Of a stretch of 64,000 nucleotides of DNA, positions 36,207 to 44,538 are shown one piece after another (within the stretch, counting starts at the first letter, position 1; each line of letters starts with the position of its first letter). The stretch covers positions 62,001-126,000 of the forward strand of contig CANQDE010000004.1 of NCBI GenBank assembly GCA_947591475.1, given 5' to 3'. The notes beneath the pieces are model-generated. The model saw only the letters and a program-made list of their open reading frames with translations, ran no database searches and was not told where the DNA came from. Source of the DNA: an uncultured Alistipes sp. (GTDB lineage: Bacteria; Bacteroidota; Bacteroidia; Bacteroidales; Rikenellaceae). The position numbers were made by a program, and so were the translations under genes.

Positions 36207-36281
36207 TTTTCATCCCGATTTTTTCAATTCCTTGGGCGAAAGAACCCTATTGACAGGGGTATGCGAAAAAATTCGGCTGAA

Positions 36282-36328
36282 CTACTAATTTTTTAGCAGA
36301 TTATTTTGGTATTCTAAAAATTTAGTAG
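36282..36328 (+). promoter_or_regulatory. Candidate BlaI-type operator
   Basis: CTACTAATTTTTT (36282-36294) and AAAAATTTAGTAG (36316-36328) form a near-perfect inverted repeat with 21 bp between the arms. It directly abuts the -7 box TATGTTTG of the blaI-like gene. The core TACTA/TAGTA resembles the TACA-TGTA type of site used by BlaI/MecI proteins. Autoregulation of the sensor operon is inferred. Confidence 0.6.
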
Positions 36329-36336
36329 TATGTTTG
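36329..36336 (+). promoter_or_regulatory. -7 element of the blaI-like operon
   Basis: TATGTTTG fits the consensus and starts at the end of the inverted repeat. The leader of about 110 nt contains a family C fragment (GGCTGCGGCTCGCGCGGCTT) with a short hairpin; the same word occurs inverted at 12806-12825. Confidence 0.65.
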
Positions 36337-36450
36337 CAGTACGAAATCCCGCCGAGGCTGCGGCTCGCGCGGCTTTAAAAAGCCGCAAATAGCTACTTTA
36401 ATAAACAACAAGCTGATAGAGGATACTTCTGTTATTAAAAAACAAACAAA

Positions 36451-36828
36451 ATGAACAAAAAACCGATTCTTACGCGAGGCGAAGAGGAAATCATGCAGAT
36501 TTTGTGGCGATTGGGGCAGGCCGTGGTCAGCGAGATCATCGAGCACACCTCCGAACCGCATCCCAAATATACGACTGTGGCGACCTTCCTCAAAATTCTG
36601 GAAAACAAGGGATTCGTCGGCCATACGACCGAGGGGAAAAGCCATCGCTATTATCCGATTCTGGCCAAAGAGGACTATGCTCAGACGGTCATGTCGTCGA
36701 TGCTGTCCAACTATTTCGACGGGTCGCTGTCGCAGATGGTGTCGTTCTTCTCCGAGCGTGAAAACATCTCGGTCGAGGAGATGGACGGAATCATGGAACT
36801 GTTTCAAAAACGCGATAACATACTTTAA
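36451..36828 (+). CDS. BlaI/MecI/CopY-family transcriptional repressor
   Basis: This 125-aa winged-helix repressor has the pattern LTRGEEEIMQILWRLGQAVV, SEIIEHTSEPHPKYTTVATF, LKILENKGFVGHTTEGKSHR and YYPILAKEDY, which matches the BlaI fold including the recognition helix (YTTVATFLKILENKG). The C-terminal half is the dimerisation helix bundle. Repressors of this family are inactivated by proteolysis when a BlaR1-type M56 protein senses a signal. Such a gene follows, but 183 bp away, with a family A repeat starting at the very next base after the stop codon. The signal is unlikely to be only beta-lactams, as no lactamase is nearby. Confidence 0.93.
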   Translation: MNKKPILTRGEEEIMQILWRLGQAVVSEIIEHTSEPHPKYTTVATFLKILENKGFVGHTTEGKSHRYYPILAKEDYAQTVMSSMLSNYFDGSLSQMVSFFSERENISVEEMDGIMELFQKRDNIL

Positions 36829-36983
36829 TGTACCAACGTTTTCGACCCTGTTTTTCAAATCCGACCGCTGTTCCTCACCGCCTGCGGCGGCGTATGCAGG
36901 TTTGACCCACCCCCAAACCCCCGCCTTGGCGGGGGCTTCGGTCGGGATGTCGGAACGAGCCGAGTTTTTTGGCCGTTGGTACA
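36829..36983 (-). repeat. Family A repeat, copy A3, with terminal inverted repeats
   Basis: This 155-bp element lies in reverse orientation between the blaI-like gene and its M56 partner. Its ends are exact 10-bp inverted repeats (TGTACCAACG and CGTTGGTACA). Inside are AACCCCCGCCTTGGCGGGGG and CTGCGGCGGCGTATGCAGG. It starts immediately after the TAA of the repressor gene. The terminal repeats suggest a MITE-like mobile origin, although no target duplication is obvious. Confidence 0.75.
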
Positions 36984-37011
36984 TAGATAATAGCCTTCAA
37001 AAAAGCCGAAA

Positions 37012-39297
37012 ATGAAAGAGACGTTGACCTATCTGTTCGAGTTGACCGTTTGCAGCGGCGTCTTTTTCGCCGTTTACGTCGCGTTGTTCGAACGGCGAAC
37101 GCCATTCCGTTGGTGCCGCTTCTATTTGTTGGCCACCGTCGGGCTGTCGTTGGTCATCCCGCTGCTGCGGATTCCCGTCTGGCCCGGGCCGACCCTGACG
37201 ATGACCCCGTACGTGCCGGTCGATTTCGCCGATATGCCCGTCGCGCTCGTCGAGGAGGAAGCGCCTACCGATTGGTGGGTTGTGGCTTTCCGGATGATTT
37301 ACGGCGTCGGGATGCTCGTCGTGGCGATTCCGACGTTGCGGCAGCTGTGGACGATCCGCCGCATCCGGCGCGGGGCGCAGCTGCTCCGCACGGACGAATA
37401 TACGCTGGTGCGCACGCCCGAACGGATCGACGCCTGTTCGTTTTTCCGCACGATCTACATCTGGCAGGGAACTCCCGACGAGGAGCTGCCGGTCATCCTG
37501 CTGCACGAGGCGAGCCACGTCCGTCATCGCCATTCGGTCGAGCGCATCGTCATGGAGACGATGAAGGCGCTTCTGTGGTGGAATCCGTTCGTCTGGCTGG
37601 CTGCGGGTCGGCTGAACGAAGTCGAGGAGTTCGAGGCCGACGGCGATGTGCTGCGCAGCGGATGCAGCGTGCGTTTCTATATGCAACTCATTCTCAAACA
37701 GCTCTTAGGTTATAGTCCGGACATAACCAATGGGCTGCGAAATTCACGAACCAAAAAACGATTTATCATGATGACAACGAACAATTCGCACAGGCATGTC
37801 CTGTTGCGTTTGGCGGGCGCAGCGCCCGCATTGATCGGGTTGCTGTGCGCTTTCTCGTTCACGACCCGGGCGGCTGAAATCATCTATCCGGACACCGAAA
37901 CTTCGATCGTCGGGACGCCCGAACAACCGGAAGATGCGGTCGTGCGGGCCGAGGTGATGCCGAAGTTTCACGACGGCGATCTGAATACGTTTCGCCAGTG
38001 GGTGCAGACACAGGTGCGGATGCCCGAAAAGGCTTTGAAGAACAAGTTGCAAGGCCGTGTCGTGGCGACCTTTACCATCGAGAAAGACGGTACGCTGGAC
38101 GACATACAGATTCTTCAAACGCCCGACCGCGTATTTTCCGAGGAGGTCGAGCGTGTGCTGAGACGCTCCGACAAATGGACGCCCGGCACACAGGATGGCA
38201 AGGCCGTGCGGGTGAAATTCACGTTGCCGGTCGATTTTCGGATAGCCAATGTCGATGTCCCTGGTGGACAGGGCGCCGCTCCCGCCGCATCGGCCACGAC
38301 GATCGACGAGTTGGTCGTAGTAGGTTTCGCTCCGGCGGATTCCGAAGCTGCGGCCGAGGAGGAGGCGTTTTGGAAAGCGTCGATGGCCGAGGAGAAGGCC
38401 GGTGCGGATCAGCCTTTTTTGATGGTCGAGGTGATGCCGGCGTTTCGCGGCGGCAACCTCAATGTTTTCCGGCAGTGGGTGCAGACGCAGGTACGGATGC
38501 CCGAAATGGCTTTGAAAAACAAGTTGCAAGGCCGTGTCGTGGCGACCTTTATCATCGAGAAGGACGGTACGCTGGACGACATACAGATTCTTCAGACACC
38601 CGACCGCGTATTTTCCGAGGAGGTCGAACGGGTGCTGAAGCTCTCCGACAAATGGACGCCCGGCACACAGGACGGCAAGGCCGTGCGGGTGCGATACACG
38701 CTGCCGGTCGATTTCCGTCTGGCCGGTGTTGCCCCTGATGACCAAGGTGCCGCTCCCGCCGCATCGGCTACGACGGCCGAAGAGTTGGTCGTCGTAGCTT
38801 ATCCGAAAAAGGATCCTGCGGGAAAATCCGTAACGGTTCATGCGACGGTGCAGCTGAATAACAAGCCGTTGGCCGGTGCCATCGTGCAGGAGATGGGCTC
38901 GACGAACGGCACGGTAACCGATGCCGAGGGACATGCCACGATCAAGACCTATGCCGGCCGTACGTTGAACGTGCTCTATCCGGAGTGTGGAACCTATTAC
39001 TATACGGCCGGCAAAGCCGATACGCAGGAGATCAACATTTCGCTTACCTTGTCGGCCCGAACGGAGCAATCCGCAGACGGCTCGGTGGCGGTGTCGGGGC
39101 ATGGAACGCAGCCGAATCCCGAAAAACCGATGCTGATCGTCGACGACAAGGAGTATGAGGGTAGCCTCGATTACCTCAATGAACTCGATCCGAATGACAT
39201 TGCGGCCATGTCGATCTACAAGGCCAATGGCGAGAATGCGATCGTCATCACCACGAAAAAGAAGGCCCAAGCGGGCGCATCGGCCGACGAACGATGA
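37012..39297 (+). CDS. BlaR1-like M56 metallopeptidase with two tandem TonB domains
   Basis: This 761-aa membrane sensor has an N-terminal M56 region with TM helices at about residues 8-28, 36-55 and 90-108, the zinc motif HEASH at 165-169 and downstream Glu residues at 204-207, then a fourth TM (about 266-285). The periplasmic part has two nearly identical TonB C-terminal-like domains (about 310-410 and 470-570, both with RQWVQTQVRMPE and KLQGRVVATF), each followed by an Ala-rich linker and an ELVVV segment. A carboxypeptidase-regulatory-like beta sandwich follows (about 605-680), then a plug-like end (PMLIVDDKEYEG). It is expected to cleave the BlaI-type repressor upon sensing an envelope signal. 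Confidence 0.9.
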   Translation: MKETLTYLFELTVCSGVFFAVYVALFERRTPFRWCRFYLLATVGLSLVIPLLRIPVWPGPTLTMTPYVPVDFADMPVALVEEEAPTDWWVVAFRMIYGVGMLVVAIPTLRQLWTIRRIRRGAQLLRTDEYTLVRTPERIDACSFFRTIYIWQGTPDEELPVILLHEASHVRHRHSVERIVMETMKALLWWNPFVWLAAGRLNEVEEFEADGDVLRSGCSVRFYMQLILKQLLGYSPDITNGLRNSRTKKRFIMMTTNNSHRHVLLRLAGAAPALIGLLCAFSFTTRAAEIIYPDTETSIVGTPEQPEDAVVRAEVMPKFHDGDLNTFRQWVQTQVRMPEKALKNKLQGRVVATFTIEKDGTLDDIQILQTPDRVFSEEVERVLRRSDKWTPGTQDGKAVRVKFTLPVDFRIANVDVPGGQGAAPAASATTIDELVVVGFAPADSEAAAEEEAFWKASMAEEKAGADQPFLMVEVMPAFRGGNLNVFRQWVQTQVRMPEMALKNKLQGRVVATFIIEKDGTLDDIQILQTPDRVFSEEVERVLKLSDKWTPGTQDGKAVRVRYTLPVDFRLAGVAPDDQGAAPAASATTAEELVVVAYPKKDPAGKSVTVHATVQLNNKPLAGAIVQEMGSTNGTVTDAEGHATIKTYAGRTLNVLYPECGTYYYTAGKADTQEINISLTLSARTEQSADGSVAVSGHGTQPNPEKPMLIVDDKEYEGSLDYLNELDPNDIAAMSIYKANGENAIVITTKKKAQAGASADER

Positions 39298-39458
39298 AGT
39301 TACGAAAAAACCGATCGACCATAAGCGGTGGGTGGCGTCCGATTCCGGAAACGGGGTCGGGCGCCGAATTTTTTATTGGGATGGTTTCACCGATACGCCT
39401 TTGCGGTCGGTTTTTCTTTCACAAGGGCTGTATCCGTGCCGGTTAATAAAAAAATGTG

Positions 39459-39466
39459 TATTTTTG
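39459..39466 (+). promoter_or_regulatory. Possible promoter of the nitroreductase gene
   Basis: TATTTTTG fits TAnnTTTG. The leader of about 95 nt has the word GTGCCAGTTAATAAAAAAATG ending in the start codon; a near copy (GTGCCGGTTAATAAAAAAATG) lies at the promoter itself. Confidence 0.55.
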
Positions 39467-39563
39467 CATGGATTTCGTGTCTTTCTCTTAATAAAAACAG
39501 CGCTCGCCCTTGGCCATTGATAAAAACAAGACAGGCTCGCGGCCCGTGCCAGTTAATAAAAAA

Positions 39564-40310
39564 ATGAAAAACCTCTTAATAAAACATCGGTCGATTCGGA
39601 AGTTCCGCCCGAATCCTATCCCCGACGAGGTGTTGCGTGAACTGTTGGAGGCGGCCGTCCGGGCCTCGACCTGCGGTAATATGCAGCTCTATTCGTTCGT
39701 CGTTACGCGCGACGCTGCGTTGAAACAGCAGCTCGCGCCGTGCCACTTCAACCAGCCGATGGTTACTCAAGCGCCGTGCGTCATCACCGTTTGCGCCGAC
39801 ATCCACCGGTTCAGTATGTGGTGCCGGCAGCGCGGCGCCGATCCCGCTTACGACAACTTCGCGTGGTTCCTCAATGCGGCGACCGACGCCCTGTTGGCCG
39901 CGCAGAATTTTTGCATCGCGGCCGAAGCGAACGATTTGGGTATCTGTTATCTCGGCACGACCCTCTACACGGCGGGCGAAATCGCCCGCGTGCTGAACCT
40001 TCCCAAAGGCGTCGTTCCGGTTACGACCATCGTCGTGGGCTATCCCGACGAAAAGCCCGAATTGACCGACCGCCTGCCGTTGGATGCTGTGGTGCATTAC
40101 GAACAGTACCGCAATTACACTTCGGCCGAAATCGACGAACTGTGGGCCGAGCGCGAGGCCTCCGACCTCACGAAACGCCTCCTCGAAGAGAACGGCCTGC
40201 CCAATCTGGCGCAGATTTTCACGCAGCGCCGCTATGTCCGCGAAGACAATCTGGCCATTTCGCGTTCGTATTTGGCCTTGTTGAAGGAGGCCGGATTTTT
40301 CAACCAGTAA
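39564..40310 (+). CDS. Nitroreductase-family flavoprotein
   Basis: This 248-aa FMN enzyme would reduce a nitroaromatic, quinone or similar substrate with NAD(P)H. Family blocks are HRSIRKFRPNPIPDEVLREL (FMN phosphate-binding Arg residues), AAVRASTCGNMQLYSFVVTR, CIAAEANDLGICYLGT and VVGYPDEKPELTDRLPLDAV. The C-terminal extension after about residue 190, with SDLTKRLLEENG and FTQRRYVREDN, is of the NfsA-like type. The ATG at 39564 was chosen because upstream in-frame starts are TTG codons in repeat DNA. A TamA-like gene follows 20 bp downstream; they may be cotranscribed. Confidence 0.93.
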   Translation: MKNLLIKHRSIRKFRPNPIPDEVLRELLEAAVRASTCGNMQLYSFVVTRDAALKQQLAPCHFNQPMVTQAPCVITVCADIHRFSMWCRQRGADPAYDNFAWFLNAATDALLAAQNFCIAAEANDLGICYLGTTLYTAGEIARVLNLPKGVVPVTTIVVGYPDEKPELTDRLPLDAVVHYEQYRNYTSAEIDELWAEREASDLTKRLLEENGLPNLAQIFTQRRYVREDNLAISRSYLALLKEAGFFNQ

Positions 40311-40330
40311 ACGGCGGAAGGGGCGATGCG

Positions 40331-42721
40331 GTGAAAACGAAGGGGTTCGTTCGGTGGCTTTTCTGCGGCGCGTTGGGCTTTCTGTGCTCGGCGTGCGGTA
40401 TTACGCGCCATATCCCCGAGGGTTCCTACCTGCTCAAGAAGGTAACCATCGAGGAGGATAAGGAGACCCCGCGTCGGGAGCGTATCACCGCCGACGAACT
40501 CGAACGGTATATCCGTCAACCCCCCAACAAACGCCTTTTGGGAACCAATTTCTACGTTTGGCTCTACGAGCAGGCCGACTCCTCGAAGCATAACGGCTGG
40601 AACAACTGGAAACGCCGCGTCGGCCAAGCTCCCGTGCTCATCGACCGGTCGTTGATGCGCAAGAGCGTCGAGAATCTGAAAATCTACATGAATTCGCGCG
40701 GATATTACGCTTCGCAGGCCTCCTGCGAGGTGGATACCCTCGTCCGGCGGCGTCGGGCCAAGGTTACCTATCGGGTGCGGCAGCATCTGCCTTATCGGAT
40801 CCGTTCGGTGCGCTACGAGTTCCGCGACCGCTCGCTCGAACCCCTTGTCCTGCCCGACACGCTGCATACGTTGCTCCATCGGGGCGATATTTTCGACATC
40901 TCGGTGCTCGACAGCGAACGCGAACGCATCACGGCCCATCTGCGCGAACGGGGCTATTTCAACTTCACGGTCAACAACATCGAGTATGTGGCCGACACGC
41001 TTCGACAGCCTCGCCAAGTGCATCTTCGCGTCTTAATAAAACCTTATCTTTCGGGTTACGACGCACAGGGGCAGCCCGTCATCGAAGATAACGTCGTCTA
41101 CCGCATCGACCGGATCAACGTCTTTCCGAATTACCGGCCCGATGCTTCGAACGGGATCGATACGACCGTTTTCGCACGCTTGGACACGATTTATTATCGC
41201 GGTCTGAACATCGTTTACGAAGGGAAACCCAATCTGCGGCCCAAAATTCTGCGGCAAGCTATTCCGCTCTATCCCAATTACATCTACAATTCGGCGCAGG
41301 TCGACCGAACCTATACCGATTTGATGGCGCTCGGCTATTTCCGGTCGGCTCGGCTGGCATTCGTCGAGGCGCCGCGCACGGTCGATGAAACCGACTACAT
41401 CACCTATGTCGGTTCGTCGTCCGATTCCACCCGCACCGAATCCGTCCGCGAGGGCTATCTGACCTGCAACATCCTGTGCACGCCGACGCTCCGCCAGAGC
41501 TTCAAGGTCGACCTCGAAGGAAGCACGACGTCGAGTTTCTACGGGCTGAAAGCGACCGTCGGCTACCAGAATCGCAACATTTTTCGCGGGGCCGAGTCGT
41601 TCGACGTCTCTTTTTCGATGGGCTACGAGTTCATGAAAGCGCCCGACGCCCGCAAACGCCGCGCCAAGGAGTTCGGCATCTCCACGGGGCTGACCTTTCC
41701 GCGGTTCTTGGTGCCGTGGCGCATCACGCGCTTCGGTTCGGTCAACCAACCCAAGACCAAATTAGAACTTTCGCTCAACTACCAAGACCGGCCCTACTAT
41801 CGGCGTACGCTGACGAGTGCCGGCATGACCTATCAATGGACCAATTCGCGTTATTCATCGTTCTCGCTGCGGCCGATCGACATCAACGTGGTCGACGTGA
41901 GCTATCTCGATCCCGATTTCCTGAGCGACACGGAGAATCTCTACCTTATCAACAGCTACAAGACGCAGTTGATAGCGGGCTTGTCGTTCGGCTATGGGTA
42001 CAACAACCAAGTGAAAAACCTCGGACGCAATGCGACGGTGATTCGCTTCAATGCGGAGACGGCGGGCAATTTAGTCGGCGGGCTGTCGCATCTTTTTTCG
42101 TCGCCCGTGCGGAAGGAGGACGAAAGCTATTATCGCATTTTCGGCATCCGCTATTCGCAGTATTTCCGTTTCGACCTGAGTTTGAGCCGCAAAATTATGC
42201 TGGGCGCGAAGACGGCGCTGGCCGGTCGGCTCTATGGCGGTCTGGCGATGGCTTACGGCAATTCGACATCGGTGCCGTTCGACCGTCTGTTCTATGCGGG
42301 CGGCAGCAACGGCATGCGCGGCTGGACGCCCCGCACGCTCGGCCCGGGTTCGGTGCCCCGACCGACGACGGACTACCCGTCGCAGCTGGGCGATATGAAG
42401 TTGGAGGCCAATCTCGAATTCCGTTTCCCGATTTGGGGAATCATCCACGGTGCGACCTTCTTCGATGTAGGCAACATCTGGTTCCTGAAAAGCGATCCGA
42501 CGCAATACTCCGACGACGCGGTATTCTATGTGAAGAATTTTTATAAGCAGCTGGGATTCAACACGGGGCTGGGGCTGCGTTTCGACATCAAGTTCGCCGT
42601 TCTGCGGCTGGACTGGGGTATTCAACTGCACAACCCGAACAATCCGGCGGGTGAGCGCTGGATCCATGATTTCCGATGGAAAAACACGGCACTCAACTTC
42701 GGTGTCGGCTACCCCTTTTAG
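40331..42721 (+). CDS. TamA/BamA-like outer-membrane lipoprotein
   Basis: This 796-aa protein starts at a GTG that places a signal peptide with lipobox (LCSAC) at about residues 18-22; no ATG gives the same. The first 330 residues contain POTRA-like repeats (PYRIRSVRYEFRDRSLEPLV, YRIDRINVFPNYRPDASNG). The rest is a bacterial surface-antigen (D15-type) barrel with the lid-lock region RFYAGGSNGMRGWTPRTLGP in slightly altered form (FYAGGSNGMRGW), ending in FGVGYPF. It should act in insertion or export of proteins or lipids at the outer membrane. Lipid-anchored TamA-like proteins are common in Bacteroidetes. The stop codon lies at the border of a family B repeat. Confidence 0.9.
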   Translation: MKTKGFVRWLFCGALGFLCSACGITRHIPEGSYLLKKVTIEEDKETPRRERITADELERYIRQPPNKRLLGTNFYVWLYEQADSSKHNGWNNWKRRVGQAPVLIDRSLMRKSVENLKIYMNSRGYYASQASCEVDTLVRRRRAKVTYRVRQHLPYRIRSVRYEFRDRSLEPLVLPDTLHTLLHRGDIFDISVLDSERERITAHLRERGYFNFTVNNIEYVADTLRQPRQVHLRVLIKPYLSGYDAQGQPVIEDNVVYRIDRINVFPNYRPDASNGIDTTVFARLDTIYYRGLNIVYEGKPNLRPKILRQAIPLYPNYIYNSAQVDRTYTDLMALGYFRSARLAFVEAPRTVDETDYITYVGSSSDSTRTESVREGYLTCNILCTPTLRQSFKVDLEGSTTSSFYGLKATVGYQNRNIFRGAESFDVSFSMGYEFMKAPDARKRRAKEFGISTGLTFPRFLVPWRITRFGSVNQPKTKLELSLNYQDRPYYRRTLTSAGMTYQWTNSRYSSFSLRPIDINVVDVSYLDPDFLSDTENLYLINSYKTQLIAGLSFGYGYNNQVKNLGRNATVIRFNAETAGNLVGGLSHLFSSPVRKEDESYYRIFGIRYSQYFRFDLSLSRKIMLGAKTALAGRLYGGLAMAYGNSTSVPFDRLFYAGGSNGMRGWTPRTLGPGSVPRPTTDYPSQLGDMKLEANLEFRFPIWGIIHGATFFDVGNIWFLKSDPTQYSDDAVFYVKNFYKQLGFNTGLGLRFDIKFAVLRLDWGIQLHNPNNPAGERWIHDFRWKNTALNFGVGYPF

Positions 42722-42960
42722 AAGGGGTTCCCTATGCAGTAGATCCTCCTTTTGCTTTCGGAGGTCATCGTTGTTGCCGACTCTTTTTTCTTGAAAGCGG
42801 CGGAAGCGAAGAAAACCTTAATAAGAACAAGCAGGCCCCATCGCATCGGGAACCGCTTTTGGAAGCGGCGGGGCGAAGACTGCGGAGGACGCCAAGGGCG
42901 GGCCTCCGCGGGCGGAGGCTTCGGCCCGCGGCCCTTATGAAAGGGCCTTTTATTAGTGCG
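42722..42960 (+). repeat. Family B mosaic repeat block after the TamA-like gene
   Basis: It starts at the stop codon with AAGGGGTTCCCTATGCAG, then has TTTTGCTTTCGGAGGTCATC, CGGGGCGAAGACTGCGGAGG, and the hairpin GGGCCTCCGCGGGCGGAGGC with CTTCGGCCCGCGGCCC. It contains no gene. Confidence 0.8.
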
Positions 42961-42975
42961 ATAGATCATTGATTT

Positions 42976-43020
42976 GCTTATAAAAGTACGGGGATACGAT
43001 AACATCGTATCCCCGTACTT
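42976..43020 (-). terminator. Terminator of the GH28 gene
   Basis: AAAGTACGGGGATACGAT and its perfect complement form an 18-bp stem around a 3-nt centre; on the minus strand it is followed by TTTTAT. It may work in both directions for the convergent genes. Confidence 0.85.
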
Positions 43021-43042
43021 TCGTATTCGTTACAGACCTAAA

Positions 43043-44356
43043 TTAGTCGACCTTTTCGACCTTGACTTTTTCCCACGTGAACCGTTCGACGGCCTTGCGG
43101 TTGCAGGTGGTGTCTTTCGCGCGGATGCGCAGATTGTCGAAGGTGAAATCCGACAGATGATATTGATCTTCGGCCTGTTCGACATCGAAGAACCGGTCGC
43201 AGTCGAGCCGGATGTTGCGCATCGTGATGTGCGACGAGTAGGACATCGGGATGTCCTTGCGCCCTTTCAGATCGAAGAACTGCTTCCACGGACGCACGAA
43301 AAGAAAGGCCCGCGCATTGCCTTCGATTTCCTCCACCGTGATGTATTCGTAGTTTTGAGGCGTGTCGGGGCGCATCTTGAGCCACAGCAGGCGCGAGGCA
43401 TCGCCGATTTTGCAGCGGCGTAGCACGATGTTGCGGTCGTGGATCGATTCGCTGCCGCAGGTCAGCGCGCTGTGGCAGAATCCGAACTCGCAATCTTCGA
43501 TGAGGATGTTGTAGTTACCGCCGTTCTTCGGGTCTTGGTCGGCCCACGGGCCTTTGCCGCCTTTGAGCGCGATGGCATCGTCGTTTACCGACATGTAGCA
43601 GCGGCTGACGTGCATATCGCGGCAGGCGTCGATGTCGAGCGCATCCGAACTCGGAGCCTTGACGGGCGCCGCGGGTGCGAAGATGTGCAGACCGAGCAGC
43701 CGCACCCGTTCCGAGTTATAGATGTGGGTCGTCCAGAAGGGCGAGTTGCGCAGGGTTACTCCCTCCAGCTGTACGTTCTTTGAATTGGAGATATAGACCA
43801 GACGGGGACGCAGTTCGTCCATGTTGGTGCACTTGGGAATCACCTTGCGTCGCAGCCAGAACGAACGCCAGTAGCGTTCGCCGTTGCCGTCGATGGCCCC
43901 TTCGCCCGTAATGGTGAATCCGTCGGCATGGTCGGCATTGACCAATGCGGCGAAATAGGGCAGCGATTGCCCTTCGATGCGGGTATCGACGATCGCGAAG
44001 TTCGAAATGTCGTCGCTCCCTTTCAGTACGCCGCCTTTGCGGATGTGCAGGTGGGTGCCCGGCTTGAAAAAGAGCGACCCCGTGAGGTAAACGCCTTCGG
44101 GAATGACCACCACGCCGCCCTGTGCGGCAGCTCGGTCGATGACGGCTTGGAGCGCTTCGGTCTGGACGAGGGTGCTGTCGCGCACGACGCCGCAGTCGGT
44201 TACGACGAACTGTCGGCCCAACGAGGCGACATCGACGGGGCGGGCCTGTTCGAACCACGGGTCGATCGGCGTTCCGTCAGGAAAATGCGACGCGGCCTGC
44301 GTCGCAGGGCAGCAGAGCAGCGACAACGCGCCGCAGAGGAGGACAAGGTGTTTCAT
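43043..44356 (-). CDS. Glycoside hydrolase family 28 (polygalacturonase-like)
   Basis: This 437-aa exported protein (signal peptide LVLLCGALSLLCCPATQA) has the parallel beta-helix of GH28. The N-terminal block (EALQAVIDRAAAQGGVVVIP) and GVYLTGSLFFKPGTHLHIRK are typical. The catalytic region shows SSDALDID (for NTD), NDDAIALKGG with the Asp-Asp pair, CHSALTCGSES (for GHG) and RLLWLKM (for RIK). The catalytic Asp residues and the His are therefore present, with Bacteroidetes-style flanks. It would hydrolyse galacturonic or rhamnogalacturonan backbones. It stands alone, 13 kb from the pectin-side-chain genes at the right end. The start at 44356 was chosen for the signal peptide. Confidence 0.92.
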   Translation of the reverse strand: MKHLVLLCGALSLLCCPATQAASHFPDGTPIDPWFEQARPVDVASLGRQFVVTDCGVVRDSTLVQTEALQAVIDRAAAQGGVVVIPEGVYLTGSLFFKPGTHLHIRKGGVLKGSDDISNFAIVDTRIEGQSLPYFAALVNADHADGFTITGEGAIDGNGERYWRSFWLRRKVIPKCTNMDELRPRLVYISNSKNVQLEGVTLRNSPFWTTHIYNSERVRLLGLHIFAPAAPVKAPSSDALDIDACRDMHVSRCYMSVNDDAIALKGGKGPWADQDPKNGGNYNILIEDCEFGFCHSALTCGSESIHDRNIVLRRCKIGDASRLLWLKMRPDTPQNYEYITVEEIEGNARAFLFVRPWKQFFDLKGRKDIPMSYSSHITMRNIRLDCDRFFDVEQAEDQYHLSDFTFDNLRIRAKDTTCNRKAVERFTWEKVKVEKVD

Positions 44357-44525
44357 CGGTTCGTTTATTTTAGTGTTTTCGGATGCGGTTGCAAGGGCCG
44401 TTTTCCCGTGTCGAAGCGTCCGGTTCTTCGGAACGGGAACCGAACGGTGCAAGGAAGCGGCGTTGCCTTTGCGAATATATGAATTTTTTTCGAAAAAAAC
44501 GGGCGACGAAACGGAAAATTAGATG

Positions 44526-44533
44526 TACCTTTG
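44526..44533 (+). promoter_or_regulatory. Promoter of pcrA
   Basis: TACCTTTG fits the -7 consensus and ends only 5 bp before the ATG at 44539, so the mRNA would have almost no leader. No -33 match is clear. Confidence 0.6.
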
Positions 44534-44538
44534 TCGGC

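Noticed and set aside
39298..39563. A separate small gene between the M56 sensor and the nitroreductase
   Set aside because: Frames here are short, made of repeat-like A-rich words, and have no family or coding features; the region is better read as promoter and leader.
44383..44538. N-terminal extension of pcrA
   Set aside because: It crosses the promoter box and precedes the natural family start METGESRILEGLNPAQ; it has no conserved content. Similar upstream extensions of fprA (from 53196, through the tRNA), the nitroreductase (from 39510), the TamA-like gene (from 39740) and the S46 peptidase (from 14926) were discarded for the same kind of reason.
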